The position numbers and the translations under genes are program-made. Under the pieces are notes generated by a model, which was not told where the DNA came from, made no database searches, and worked only from the letters and a program-made list of their open reading frames with translations. Below, in pieces: positions 19,916 through 28,314 of a stretch of DNA of 33,549 bases. Position 1 is the stretch's first letter. Each line of letters begins with the position of its first letter. Source of the DNA: Mikrocytos mackini (Eukaryota; Endomyxa; Ascetosporea; Mikrocytida; Mikrocytiidae); NCBI GenBank assembly GCA_030180075.1, contig JASNJN010000052.1, forward strand, positions 1 to 33,549, given 5' to 3'.

Positions 19916-20445
19916 TAATTATTTTAAATGTCTTGGAGAAATTCAATAAAGAGATTAAAGCGTTCAAATTAACAAACAATGTGAGTGGGAATTTAAAGAA
20001 GGTCGCAATTAACTTAATGAGTATGTTTAGTCCGTTTATAAAAGAAATGTTTCAAGAAATCGATATAAAGTTTGATAGCTACCATGAACTAGGGAAAATA
20101 AAAATCGAATATTTGATAAAGAATATAGACGTCTGCAAAAAGTTTATAGTTGTAAGCTTGAATTTAATATTTTTGAATCTTTTTGAAGTTAACAGTAAAT
20201 TCAAAGCAATTAAAATTGAAGCAAATGCATGGAATACAATTGAAGAAATGAAAAAGAAAAGTACAAAGGCTGGCATTGAAATATATGGAAGAAATTGGGA
20301 TGGTGTAATGTTAGAAACATGTAGAGATATATTTCAACATATAGGTAAGAGGGGAAATTATAGTTTGGATATATTTTTTGCGAATTTTGAGGAAAAGAAT
20401 GCAAAATGTTTGACGTTTTTGAAAACATTATTTTCGAAGATTTAA
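19861..20445 (+). CDS. C-terminal part of the same membrane-anchored protein, in the next frame
   Basis: Open from 19861 to a TAA at 20443-20445 with no ATG near its front. It starts with HFFVFQQILLKKHLVIILNV and continues as a helical domain with LMSMFSPFIKEMF, a Trp-containing NAWNTIEEMK and IYGRNWDGVMLETCRDIF, ending in NAKCLTFLKTLFSKI. Its codon and residue style equals the upstream ORF. One base gained or lost in the T-run would join them; a splice acceptor (TTTTTGTTTTTCAG just before CAAATACTTC) is an alternative, but I see no convincing donor. Sequencing error, real frameshift and intron cannot be told apart from sequence alone. Confidence 0.55.
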   Translation, partial: KNTFHFFVFQQILLKKHLVIILNVLEKFNKEIKAFKLTNNVSGNLKKVAINLMSMFSPFIKEMFQEIDIKFDSYHELGKIKIEYLIKNIDVCKKFIVVSLNLIFLNLFEVNSKFKAIKIEANAWNTIEEMKKKSTKAGIEIYGRNWDGVMLETCRDIFQHIGKRGNYSLDIFFANFEEKNAKCLTFLKTLFSKI

Positions 20446-20557
20446 TCAAATAAAATTAAATTCAAGTTTTAAAATTTAAAACAGGATTTGGTAATTATTG
20501 ATTCTAATATTTTGAACATAGTATTTTCTTTTATATTCGTTTATTTATTTGATTCTT

Positions 20558-21211
20558 TTATTGTTCTTCCCTTGCCTCTTCGATCATCTCTTTGTATGGT
20601 TTAAAATCGGTGCCTGCCTTAAAGATAGCCCTTGGTATCTGGTAAGCAGTCGCACTATTAACTTGCCCATTAAATTCGCTTATTGAACCAGCAACATAAA
20701 TTACTGTGTGACCTTCTTTGAACTTCAATTTGTCGTAGTATTTATTAGGATCTGTAAAAAACTTCAAATCATGAACTTTTTGATGCTCTTTCTTCAATTC
20801 GAACAACACAAATAATGTATCTTCGTCTTTATCAGATAATCTTATGCAAACACCAATATCCATCCTTGCTCCCTTGTTTTCAGAAAATATATCTTCCTCT
20901 TTAGAAAATTCTGTATCTTTTTCAACCTCTATTAAGCCATCTAGTCTACTTGCATCCCGATTTTCTTTATCTAAACATCTAAACAATTCCCATTTCAAAC
21001 TACTCTCTAAACAATCTCTAAGTGTATATTTGAATACATTTTCATATATTTTGTTCTTTTCTTTATAATCCTTTATTGTTTGAGCGCTTTTTGAAACTTG
21101 TTCTTTGTATAATTTAAGTTTTTTACCTGTAGGGAGAGCAGCTAAAATTCTCTGAGATGTTTCGTTTTCGGCTCTCTTAGCTTTTAATTTCAAGATTAAA
21201 TGCTGTTTCAA
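20558..21211 (-). CDS. PD-(D/E)XK nuclease-like domain protein (C-terminal half of a two-frame gene), 217 aa as read
   Basis: The key region reads ARMDIGVCIRL, then 131-DTLFVLFELKKEH. Asp118 with Glu138-Leu-Lys140 matches the core of PD-(D/E)XK nucleases, including those fused to AAA-ATPase-like proteins (DUF1703 type). After the core come alternating helix and strand (HTVIYVAGSI). There is no ATG at the front; the frame opens inside the upstream ORF and overlaps its end by 35 nt. Most likely the two are parts of one protein, or the second is reached by recoding. Function (DNA cleavage, repair or genome conflict) is inference from the fold only. Confidence 0.55.
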   Translation of the reverse strand: MKQHLILKLKAKRAENETSQRILAALPTGKKLKLYKEQVSKSAQTIKDYKEKNKIYENVFKYTLRDCLESSLKWELFRCLDKENRDASRLDGLIEVEKDTEFSKEEDIFSENKGARMDIGVCIRLSDKDEDTLFVLFELKKEHQKVHDLKFFTDPNKYYDKLKFKEGHTVIYVAGSISEFNGQVNSATAYQIPRAIFKAGTDFKPYKEMIEEAREEQ

Positions 21212-22043
21212 CGTCCTTTTTTATTTTTGTTGCCAATTTTTTATCCCAATAGTCAAGTTCAAACATCCTTTTGATCTGAGTTACCTCGTTTGATGTGAAA
21301 CTATTTTTTACGATACTTTTAGTTGTATAATTTTGCATTCGATCAAGCAAAATTTGACATTTAATAAAGTTCGCACAGACAAATTGATACTCTTCTCCTT
21401 CTTTATCCGAGGGTTCGAACTTTATATACCCCATGTGATACAATTGCCATAGAAGGGATTCGGTGCTTGACATTTTAGATGAATCAGTGGCTGAACATAT
21501 TTTCTCTACAGTGGTTTCGTTTGCGTAAAAGGGAAACAATTCCCCTGATCTCTTTCTTCTAAATCCTATCAATCGGTTCCAAAATGACTCGTTAAATATT
21601 TCCGAAGAAGCCCCATCTAAACTTTCAATTTTTATACGCTCTGAATCGCAACTGTTGACCAGAAAATTAGTCAAAAATCCTATGTTTATTTTCTCTGTAT
21701 TAATCCATTTTTTCATAGCCAAATCTATTTCAGCTCTTTTATCCTTCTTTCCATTTTCATCATTAAGAGATTCCATTTCTTTATTGAGACTTTTTACTTT
21801 GTTTCTAATATTCCCAACATGTTTCAATATAGCCTTCAACAACACGAATTTATTTTTGTAAATATACTTGAGTTGTCCGCTAAGATAAATGAAGAAACGG
21901 CAAATCGCTAATAGAATTCTAGTATCCTTCTGCTTTTCATTGATACCTTTTTTGAAATCCATATCCTTAAGTTTGAGTCGCCAAAAATCATCCAAATGAT
22001 CTTTAGCTTCTTTCGAGATCGATGTGCTCATGTACGCTCGCAT
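21177..22043 (-). CDS. N-terminal part of the same gene: helical, AAA-ATPase-like C-terminal (lid/winged-helix) region, 288 aa
   Basis: ATG at 22043. It is predominantly charged helices, with no Walker A or B motif visible, then LLWQLYHMGYIKFEP and YQFVCANFIKCQILLDRM (about residues 195-235). This pattern, a short helix, GY and a strand, then a strand ending before a helix, resembles the end of AAA-ATPase-like/DUF1703 proteins just before their nuclease domain. The downstream PD-(D/E)XK frame supports that reading. If so, the nucleotide-binding part is absent or never existed in this version. A divergent family with only the helical platform is equally possible. Confidence 0.45.
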   Translation of the reverse strand: MRAYMSTSISKEAKDHLDDFWRLKLKDMDFKKGINEKQKDTRILLAICRFFIYLSGQLKYIYKNKFVLLKAILKHVGNIRNKVKSLNKEMESLNDENGKKDKRAEIDLAMKKWINTEKINIGFLTNFLVNSCDSERIKIESLDGASSEIFNESFWNRLIGFRRKRSGELFPFYANETTVEKICSATDSSKMSSTESLLWQLYHMGYIKFEPSDKEGEEYQFVCANFIKCQILLDRMQNYTTKSIVKNSFTSNEVTQIKRMFELDYWDKKLATKIKKDVETAFNLEIKS

Positions 22044-22680
22044 GCTAGTTTGTCCTTTTTTTACATCATTGACAATTTTTCTGAGTATATTTGTGTCTTC
22101 CTTTATATGCTTTTAAATGTCTCGTCCCGATTCTAAATTGTTGTATTTGTTATTTAAATACGTGTAGAAGAGTTATAGTGTGTGTATAAGACCTAGATTG
22201 TCGGGGTAAATCTCAAGAAGCTTGTAGTTATCAATGGATTTCTATGGGCGTGTGTAGATATGTGTGTCCATCAACAAGGCACTCGTAATAAGTTTAAAAC
22301 TCTTTAAAAGAAATATGGTGCTCGTGTAAACCATTCACGGTGTGTGTACGCTTTCCAAAACTTGTATATTGTAGACATCGTGCAAAGAAAGATGACATAG
22401 TGTGTGCATGCTTATGGGATCTTTTAGAATGTCGGGAATTTATGTAGGGGTGTAAGGAAGTTTTGACACGCTCCATGGTATTTAAAGTAGAAGAATTGTC
22501 TGTCAAAGTGTCATATGTATACAAAATACGCATAAATTCAGGCAGCCCGTTCAACCGCCATAGTGTTCTGAAAGCATACATTCACTTTATGTATAAATAC
22601 CTGTAGTTGGCTCCCTTGTTGTTTTTTGCAGATAAAGAGTTAAAATTTTATTTTTCAAAATATAAAAAATTACAAAATTA
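22044..22680. other. intergenic, no convincing gene
   Basis: Contains scattered GTGTGT-rich plus-strand sequence (22180-22400). A 95-codon minus-strand frame (22294-22581, ATG) has His/Ser/Arg-rich composition with no regular structure; I regard it as chance. No RNA gene seen. Confidence 0.4.
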
Positions 22681-22960
22681 GCGCGGCAGACAACTCCAAA
22701 GCCCACACAAACATCCTCGCAGACCCTGTTCAAAAAATTAATCGCATTTGCTGAAAACTGACCCCCGGAAATTCTTCCTTCACTTGGGCCCCTAAAACCA
22801 AGACTACCCCCTTTCTACAGTGTATAGGTTTAAATGATGAGTCTAGAATGCTGAGTTGTTCTGGCATGTTCCTTGTTCCTGTTTCTGAAAAAAATTTCAA
22901 AGAAATCCGAAAATTATTTTGTCGCTCAAAATCAATTATTCGGGGGTTCAATAACCACGT
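22681..22960 (-). other. G+C-richer island of unknown origin, weak minus-strand frame
   Basis: About 280 bp stand out from AT-rich surroundings. The minus strand is open through TVSTWLLNPRIIDFE to QQMRLIF with a TGA at 22730-22732, and coding-like sequence seems to go on past it. There is no good start. It may be a fragment of an inserted foreign or repetitive sequence. Confidence 0.3.
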
Positions 22961-23202
22961 AGAAACTGTTGTGATCCTATGTGATAATATTGTTGTTTTT
23001 TACAAAGATTTGGTATTTGTATAAGGACTTTTTTAGTTTTTCAAATTGAAGTGTTCATATAATATATAAGAATTTTTAACATTATTTAGACGCTGTCCTA
23101 ATTCATATGAATTAATTTTGGTAGGTTTGGGTGTAAAATATAACTTTTTTTGTAAATTTTTACCAAATTAGGTCAAATCAGCTTTATAAATATAACAAAA
23201 TA
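22961..23202. other. AT-rich spacer, nothing seen
   Basis: No ORF, RNA gene or repeat beyond the short palindrome AATTCATATGAATT at about 23099-23112. Confidence 0.5.
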
Positions 23203-23990
23203 ACAGTTTTGAGAATTTTAAAACTGAAATCTTCTTCCAAAGAAGGCAACACATATAATTCAAAGCCATCGTTTATATCTTTTCTATTAACATAGTTACC
23301 GCTGTGCCAATAACCATTCCTCCTTTTCAACATCCTCGGCTACAACGTCCATGCAATAGTCAATATGATGGGTTTGTGTATGTTCTTCTCCATTTGTCAG
23401 TATTTGTAGAGAATTCTCGCGTTCAGTTTATTTCGTACATTTGCAAAAGAAAATAATCGTCGGGCACTGCTATTTGATATGGTCCTGGCTATATCAAAGT
23501 CTTCCGTTCCATTAGATGGGAGTTTGAAGTTATTTAACCCATCAAGAAAAGCTCTTCATAAATAACTCCGTATAATAACTCTAATTTTCACAACAAACAG
23601 TTGTGAAAAGAGAGAAGTCTATTACTCTTTTAACGTAATCTTTTGGTGTTTGCCACTTGGAAGAAAGTGGTTTTATCTTAAATCCTCCCTGATGAAAACT
23701 TCTCTTGGGTGTAATTAAGATCTTCTTTTATGCACGCCCATTTTCCCCTAGATAAAGCAAGAATCGCTTCATATATGGGAATTTCATTCCGGAAGATAAG
23801 TATGCTATTCTATCTAATTTTGTCTTTTGTAATTGTTTTGAACGTCGGGATGGTTAAGTTGAGTACGGGCTCAAGGAGAATCATATTCGTTTCTTTTTCT
23901 AAGATTCCAATAAATGTCTTTTATTGTCACCCAAGCCCGATTGTATAATGTCCAGGCATACCTCTATGTCTGTTCCACCGACAAGGAAGT
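23203..23990 (-). pseudogene. shredded coding relic, family unrecognised
   Basis: On the minus strand, coherent protein-like sequence continues through changing phases over nearly 800 bp: NFLVGGTDIEVCLDIIQSGL near 23960, KPLSSKWQTPKDYVKRVIDF near 23650, DIARTISNSSARRLFSFANV near 23460, DYCMDVVAEDVEKEEWLL near 23350 and NRKDINDGFELYVLPSLEED near 23260. Such pieces in order would not arise by chance. The reading is interrupted several times, so this is a dead gene or element fragment. I cannot name the family from these pieces. Confidence 0.5.
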
Positions 23991-25828
23991 TCGGTTTACA
24001 GTCTTCATATGTTATGAACAAAGATTTAATAATAACGAACTACATTAAACTATGAAGGTTTAGCCGGTTTTTGTCCCAAAATGCCTTGGAGTGGTTAAGA
24101 TTGGAGTAACTAAGACTGCTAAATTCTCTTTATGTATTTTGGTACTAAAATCTCAATATGAATTTCCCCCAAGAGTCCCCCTTGGTTATATCATCCGTTT
24201 GGGGGAAATAATATAAACCCTATTTATAATGTCTATTTTCATCTATAAAAACGAATCTGTATTTTAAATACAAGTAAAACCACGGGGAAACGTTTTAACC
24301 ACAGAGTTCATTCTAAAAATGGAGATAAACACGATTTACAGGTATTTCAAAATATGTTGTAATTTGACTAACACTAGAATGTTGCCCACCTAAAGAACTT
24401 AATAAAACAATGAATAAGCGATTGATTTAGGGTAAATTCAATATTTTCATGATCCTGTATCATTTTCAGAGTCCCAGAAACACTTAAACAGTAAAACATT
24501 TTAAATTAAATTTGACTAAACCCCCTAAAAATTGGCTAAGAATGGAGTGATTAAGTCTTGAAATTTGCTAAACATTCAGAGTTTACTGTATTCGATATTT
24601 GAAATCTTCCGGTTAACCGTTTTATAAAGGAAATCTTGATATCACAAAAACCGGCAATCGTTTGCTATAAAAATATNCGTTTTCCGGATTTTTTGGTTAA
24701 CCGTTTTGCGAACACTATTTCATTTACCCCAAATCGTCTCAATATCCCCCAAATTTCAAATTGTACAAATTCGGATTTTGAAAATTTCCCAATTTTAAAC
24801 CGGCCATTATTTGAAGTGGTGTCGGTTAAATCACCGTCTAAACTTTCGATTTAGTGGATTTTTCCTCCGGAAAACACAATATTTCAAAAATTATCGTTGG
24901 TGCTTATTTTGTGATATTTGGGGCGATTTAAAACAACTTGGGGAAATATAATGGAAGCCGGTTTTCTCATATGGTCCCAAATTTCTTTTCCAACCCCAAA
25001 AAACCTTTGGTCATATTTTAACATTAATCAATATAACCGTGGGATGAAATCCCAATGGCCGCAAATATGCCCAGTTAGCCACAAAATCTAAATAAACACA
25101 AGTATTTCATAATTTTCCTGTCCAACCATAAAACGTGTAAACACAAATTTTAAATATGTATTTTAATGGTTTAACTGTCTTTGGTTATAATCGGGGGAAC
25201 AAATATAACTTTGGTATATTTCATTAAAATTTTATAATGAATTACCAGAATTGTTATGAAAATGGGCGAAACTACAATAATACACCCATTCCGGTTTAAA
25301 CCAGTTAAAACAGGTTAATACCAGTTTACTCCACCCCTGTTTTCGGTATAAATTAAAAATTTTGAAAATTCATTGGTGAATAATTCTATAATACTCTTTA
25401 TAGGGTCGTATATGTATTTAACAAATTCTAGAGAATTTCGAGGAAAATTATTTATTTTTATGGAAACTATTTTTCCAAAATACGAATTTTTAAAATTTTG
25501 GATTTTTAAGATTTTACAAAAGTTTCGCGTTTTAAAATCACCTGAAATTTCTTCCAGTATGTTGTTTTACAGTTCTGACCACCTTGACAAGTTTTTGTGT
25601 GTCAATACATATCTCACACTATACAATTCGAAAAAAACGGGTTAAACTACCTTGAATTTTGGGTAAAACGTTAATGCCACCCAGTTAAAACCGTAACAAC
25701 GCTGGTCCCCCTTCTTTAGGATATAAAGAAGGTGAATGCTCAGGGTCGACACACGAACATCTTCAGGGACGTATGAGGAACAGGAGAGTGCTACTTATTT
25801 ACTGTAGTGGGCACAAGATTAATGATAG
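23991..25828. other. gene-poor stretch with diverged transposon-end fragments
   Basis: No credible gene. Segments 24091-24125 and 24532-24571 are diverged direct copies of a TTAAGA-TTGGAGT-AACTAAG type block. The second runs into AACATTCAGAGTTTACTGTA (24571-24590), which read from the other strand begins TACAGTAAACTCTGAATGTT, a Tc1/pogo-like end. GGTTAACCG motifs recur at 24610-24710. One ambiguous base lies at 24677. The rest is AT-rich debris. Confidence 0.4.
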
Positions 25829-25831
25829 AAC

Positions 25832-26194
25832 AGAAAGTCTGGCGGCTGCGAAGAATGGGAGAGGATGATTCACTGTGAGGGTTTTGGGGGCATCGTCATT
25901 AAATAAATTATTAATGAAAAAATAGATACCTCTAGAACTTATTATGATAAAGTATAAATCTTGGTTAACGATAACGAAATATTAATTTAAACAAAGTCGG
26001 GAATATGTAGGAGACATGATTATAACTAGAAGAGCCAATAGATATATTTACAGCCCAGGTTGAATATTTGAATCAGTACAATTTAATAGTAGTTTTATTT
26101 TTTTCATTAAATATAATATTTGTTTAATGATGATTTCACCGGACCCCTCATAGTGAATAATACTCTCCCACTCTTCGCAACCGCTAGACTTTCT
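25832..26194. repeat. 363-bp imperfect inverted-repeat element (foldback/MITE-like)
   Basis: Outer arms 25832-25879 and 26147-26194 (48 bp each, AGAAAGTCT...TGTGAG against CTCATAG...AGACTTTCT) pair with about seven mismatches. Weaker pairing continues inward to roughly 25930 and 26095. There is no ORF inside. No clear target duplication was found at the ends. A 29-bp direct repeat (26066-26094 and 26202-26230, two differences) overlaps and follows the right arm, showing further rearrangement. Confidence 0.65.
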
Positions 26195-26230
26195 CTCCTT
26201 CATTTGAATCAGTAAAATTGAATAGTAGTT

Positions 26231-26923
26231 ATAGAATCCTATTAAAACAATTAGATAAATTTAAACCATTAAATGCCCTCACTAAAGAACAACTGAGCCG
26301 TTTACATATTAATTTGAATGGATATCTAGTGTATTAAAGCTTAGATTGTGAAAAGAATAAGGCCAAATAATTCTGTGACCATTGTAATAATTAGGATTCG
26401 GAAAATATGTGACAAAAAACGCCCGGATATGTGAATAATATGTGATTATTGGATATTATAGAGGAAAATCTAAAATTTGTGGATATTCAGATATGGGATA
26501 CCGAAAAATTTTCCCGGATTTATAGAGGAGTTTGCGTCGAATTTCACTCAAAATATGCGACCACAAGTTTTGTCACATATATTCCAAACCCTATTAATAA
26601 TGATTGATTTAGATATTTTTCAATCACTTATTTACTTATCTGAATGTAATGCGCGAAATATATGAATTTTGGTTATACAAGTTTTGATATTTTAGAGAAA
26701 TTGTTGGCGTCAACAGAAACTTCAAGAAATTGAATATCAAAGTAAGCGATAATTAAATATAATACTTTACATCAATGATCGAAATATTCAAAATAGCAAC
26801 CCTAAACAGTATTAATTTATTTAAAATCTGTAAAGCTTGTGGAAATTTTAAAAGGATTTATATTCAATGATTGGTTGCCGAATAATTATTTATTTATTAT
26901 TTTGTGCAATAAAACATCTATGA
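26231..26923. other. AT-rich spacer downstream of the primase gene, no gene seen
   Basis: No credible ORF, RNA gene or repeat. The 3' region of the primase transcript should end here. Confidence 0.5.
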
Positions 26924-28267
26924 TTAATTACTAAATATATTCTTTTCTTCGTATTCCCCGAATATTTGCCGTGCAGAAGCTTCTAATTTTTTAAGAAAGT
27001 TTTCATCAAAGAAATGGACCGCATTTCTCATTTTTTCACTTTCTTTTTTATTTCTTCCATTTTCCACTTTGGTTTTTTTTGGTGCATTCAACTCATTCCA
27101 TAATGACGTCACATTTGGACACTCTATTATTTGGTTGTAATCGTCTACGTTTTCTTTGTCAAGTGGGATACAAACATTCCCGGTTCCAGGGTGTATACTG
27201 AACGGGGCCTTTAATAAATGGTTTAGCTGTTTACTGACTTCGATGTCTATCCTTGGGTAAGTGAAAGATATGTAAATAGTAAGTAGTATTTTTGAACAAT
27301 GATTTCCATCTGTAGCACCATGTCCAACGGATGAATTATTTTTTCTTTTGGTGGCTATTGCTTTGTCATGTTCCTCAATACAAGAAAGCACAACATCCCA
27401 AATTCTACTGCTGTTCTTATCACCGTCTAGCTTGTTCTTTATAATTTCCTCCACTTTGAGTTTTAACTTCTCCCCTCCCTTGTACCCAACTATATCCAAT
27501 AAACGAGTTCTTAGATCACTGTTAGTAAACATGTCATACTGCTTGATAAAAAGATCGTGAAAGTATTCACCACATATTTTATAAGCTCTTCTAAAAACCG
27601 GATGGAGTCCATAGTCGTCTACTACTGGGTATTCCACTGCTGATACATTATACTTGTTCCCTTTATATATTCGAAGATAGGCTGCAATCGACGCGCGCGC
27701 AGTTTGAGTCATGAAGCGTGCCCTCTCGTCACACACCCAACAATGTATTCCACGGCGCCCTGAAAACACCCAAAGTATATGTTCGAAACCAAAATCTTCT
27801 CTCAGCGATTCGTCGATCATCTTCACCGCGCAAGCCATAAATGGCCAACACTTTTCACACACTTTTGCTGTTTCGCCGCAACAGGGTCGTATGTCCGCAT
27901 AATCTGAAATATCGATGTCTATGAAAAATTCCTTTTGTGTTATCTTTATGTTCTTAACATGGTTCCTTGCCGCAAGTGGTGAACTGTAAATCCCCCCAAT
28001 ATCGATTTTATTAGGTAGCAATGTAGAAAGGGATTCCTGAAAATCATGCAGAGTCTTGAAAGATTTGTACCTTAAATAGACGTCGTCTTTGATATTGAAT
28101 GAGAGTTCACGCTTTAAAAAGAAATCTTTATCATATGGGCTTTCCTTGTCTGTTTCTTTGATTACCCTACTGGCATAATATGGTTGGGAGTATGTTATCC
28201 ATCTGAATATAAGTTCAGACGGGAAATATTGCTTGTAATACAATTTACGAATGTCTTCTGAAACCAT
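26924..28267 (-). CDS. PRI1: DNA primase small (catalytic) subunit, 447 aa
   Basis: Makes the RNA primers that DNA polymerase alpha extends, as part of the primase-pol alpha complex in the nucleus. The start is the ATG at 28267 (MVSEDIRKLY); the frame is open farther, but that part is unlike the family and would run into the divergent gene. Seen: catalytic FFIDIDI with Asp117 and Asp119, followed by SDYADIRPCC; structural zinc site C129/C130...C137/C140 (CGETAKVCEKCW); nucleotide-binding SGRRGIHCWVCDERAR (from 169); PFSIHPGTGNVCIPL near the C-terminus, typical of eukaryotic and archaeal PriS. Length is close to that of yeast Pri1 (409) and human PRIM1 (420). The C-terminal tail is Lys/Asn-rich. 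Confidence 0.95.
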   Translation of the reverse strand: MVSEDIRKLYYKQYFPSELIFRWITYSQPYYASRVIKETDKESPYDKDFFLKRELSFNIKDDVYLRYKSFKTLHDFQESLSTLLPNKIDIGGIYSSPLAARNHVKNIKITQKEFFIDIDISDYADIRPCCGETAKVCEKCWPFMACAVKMIDESLREDFGFEHILWVFSGRRGIHCWVCDERARFMTQTARASIAAYLRIYKGNKYNVSAVEYPVVDDYGLHPVFRRAYKICGEYFHDLFIKQYDMFTNSDLRTRLLDIVGYKGGEKLKLKVEEIIKNKLDGDKNSSRIWDVVLSCIEEHDKAIATKRKNNSSVGHGATDGNHCSKILLTIYISFTYPRIDIEVSKQLNHLLKAPFSIHPGTGNVCIPLDKENVDDYNQIIECPNVTSLWNELNAPKKTKVENGRNKKESEKMRNAVHFFDENFLKKLEASARQIFGEYEEKNIFSN

Positions 28268-28314
28268 TTGAAAAAAACAGAAAATAAAAATCCACACATC
28301 AACTAACCACGCCC
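28268..28314. promoter_or_regulatory. 47-bp bidirectional promoter region
   Basis: The ATG of the primase gene (minus) and the ATG of the 511-aa gene (plus) are only 47 bp apart, so both transcripts must start in this stretch or inside the opposite gene. It holds an A-run and T-poor tracts but no motif that I can name. Very short divergent promoters are common in compact microsporidian genomes. Confidence 0.55.

Noticed and set aside
22294-22581. 95-codon minus-strand ORF with ATG
   Set aside because: Irregular His/Ser/Arg-rich sequence, no regular structure, no neighbour logic; probably chance.
25373-25645. 90-codon plus-strand ORF
   Set aside because: Phe/Ile/Leu-rich AT-driven frame with no ATG opening and no recognisable pattern.
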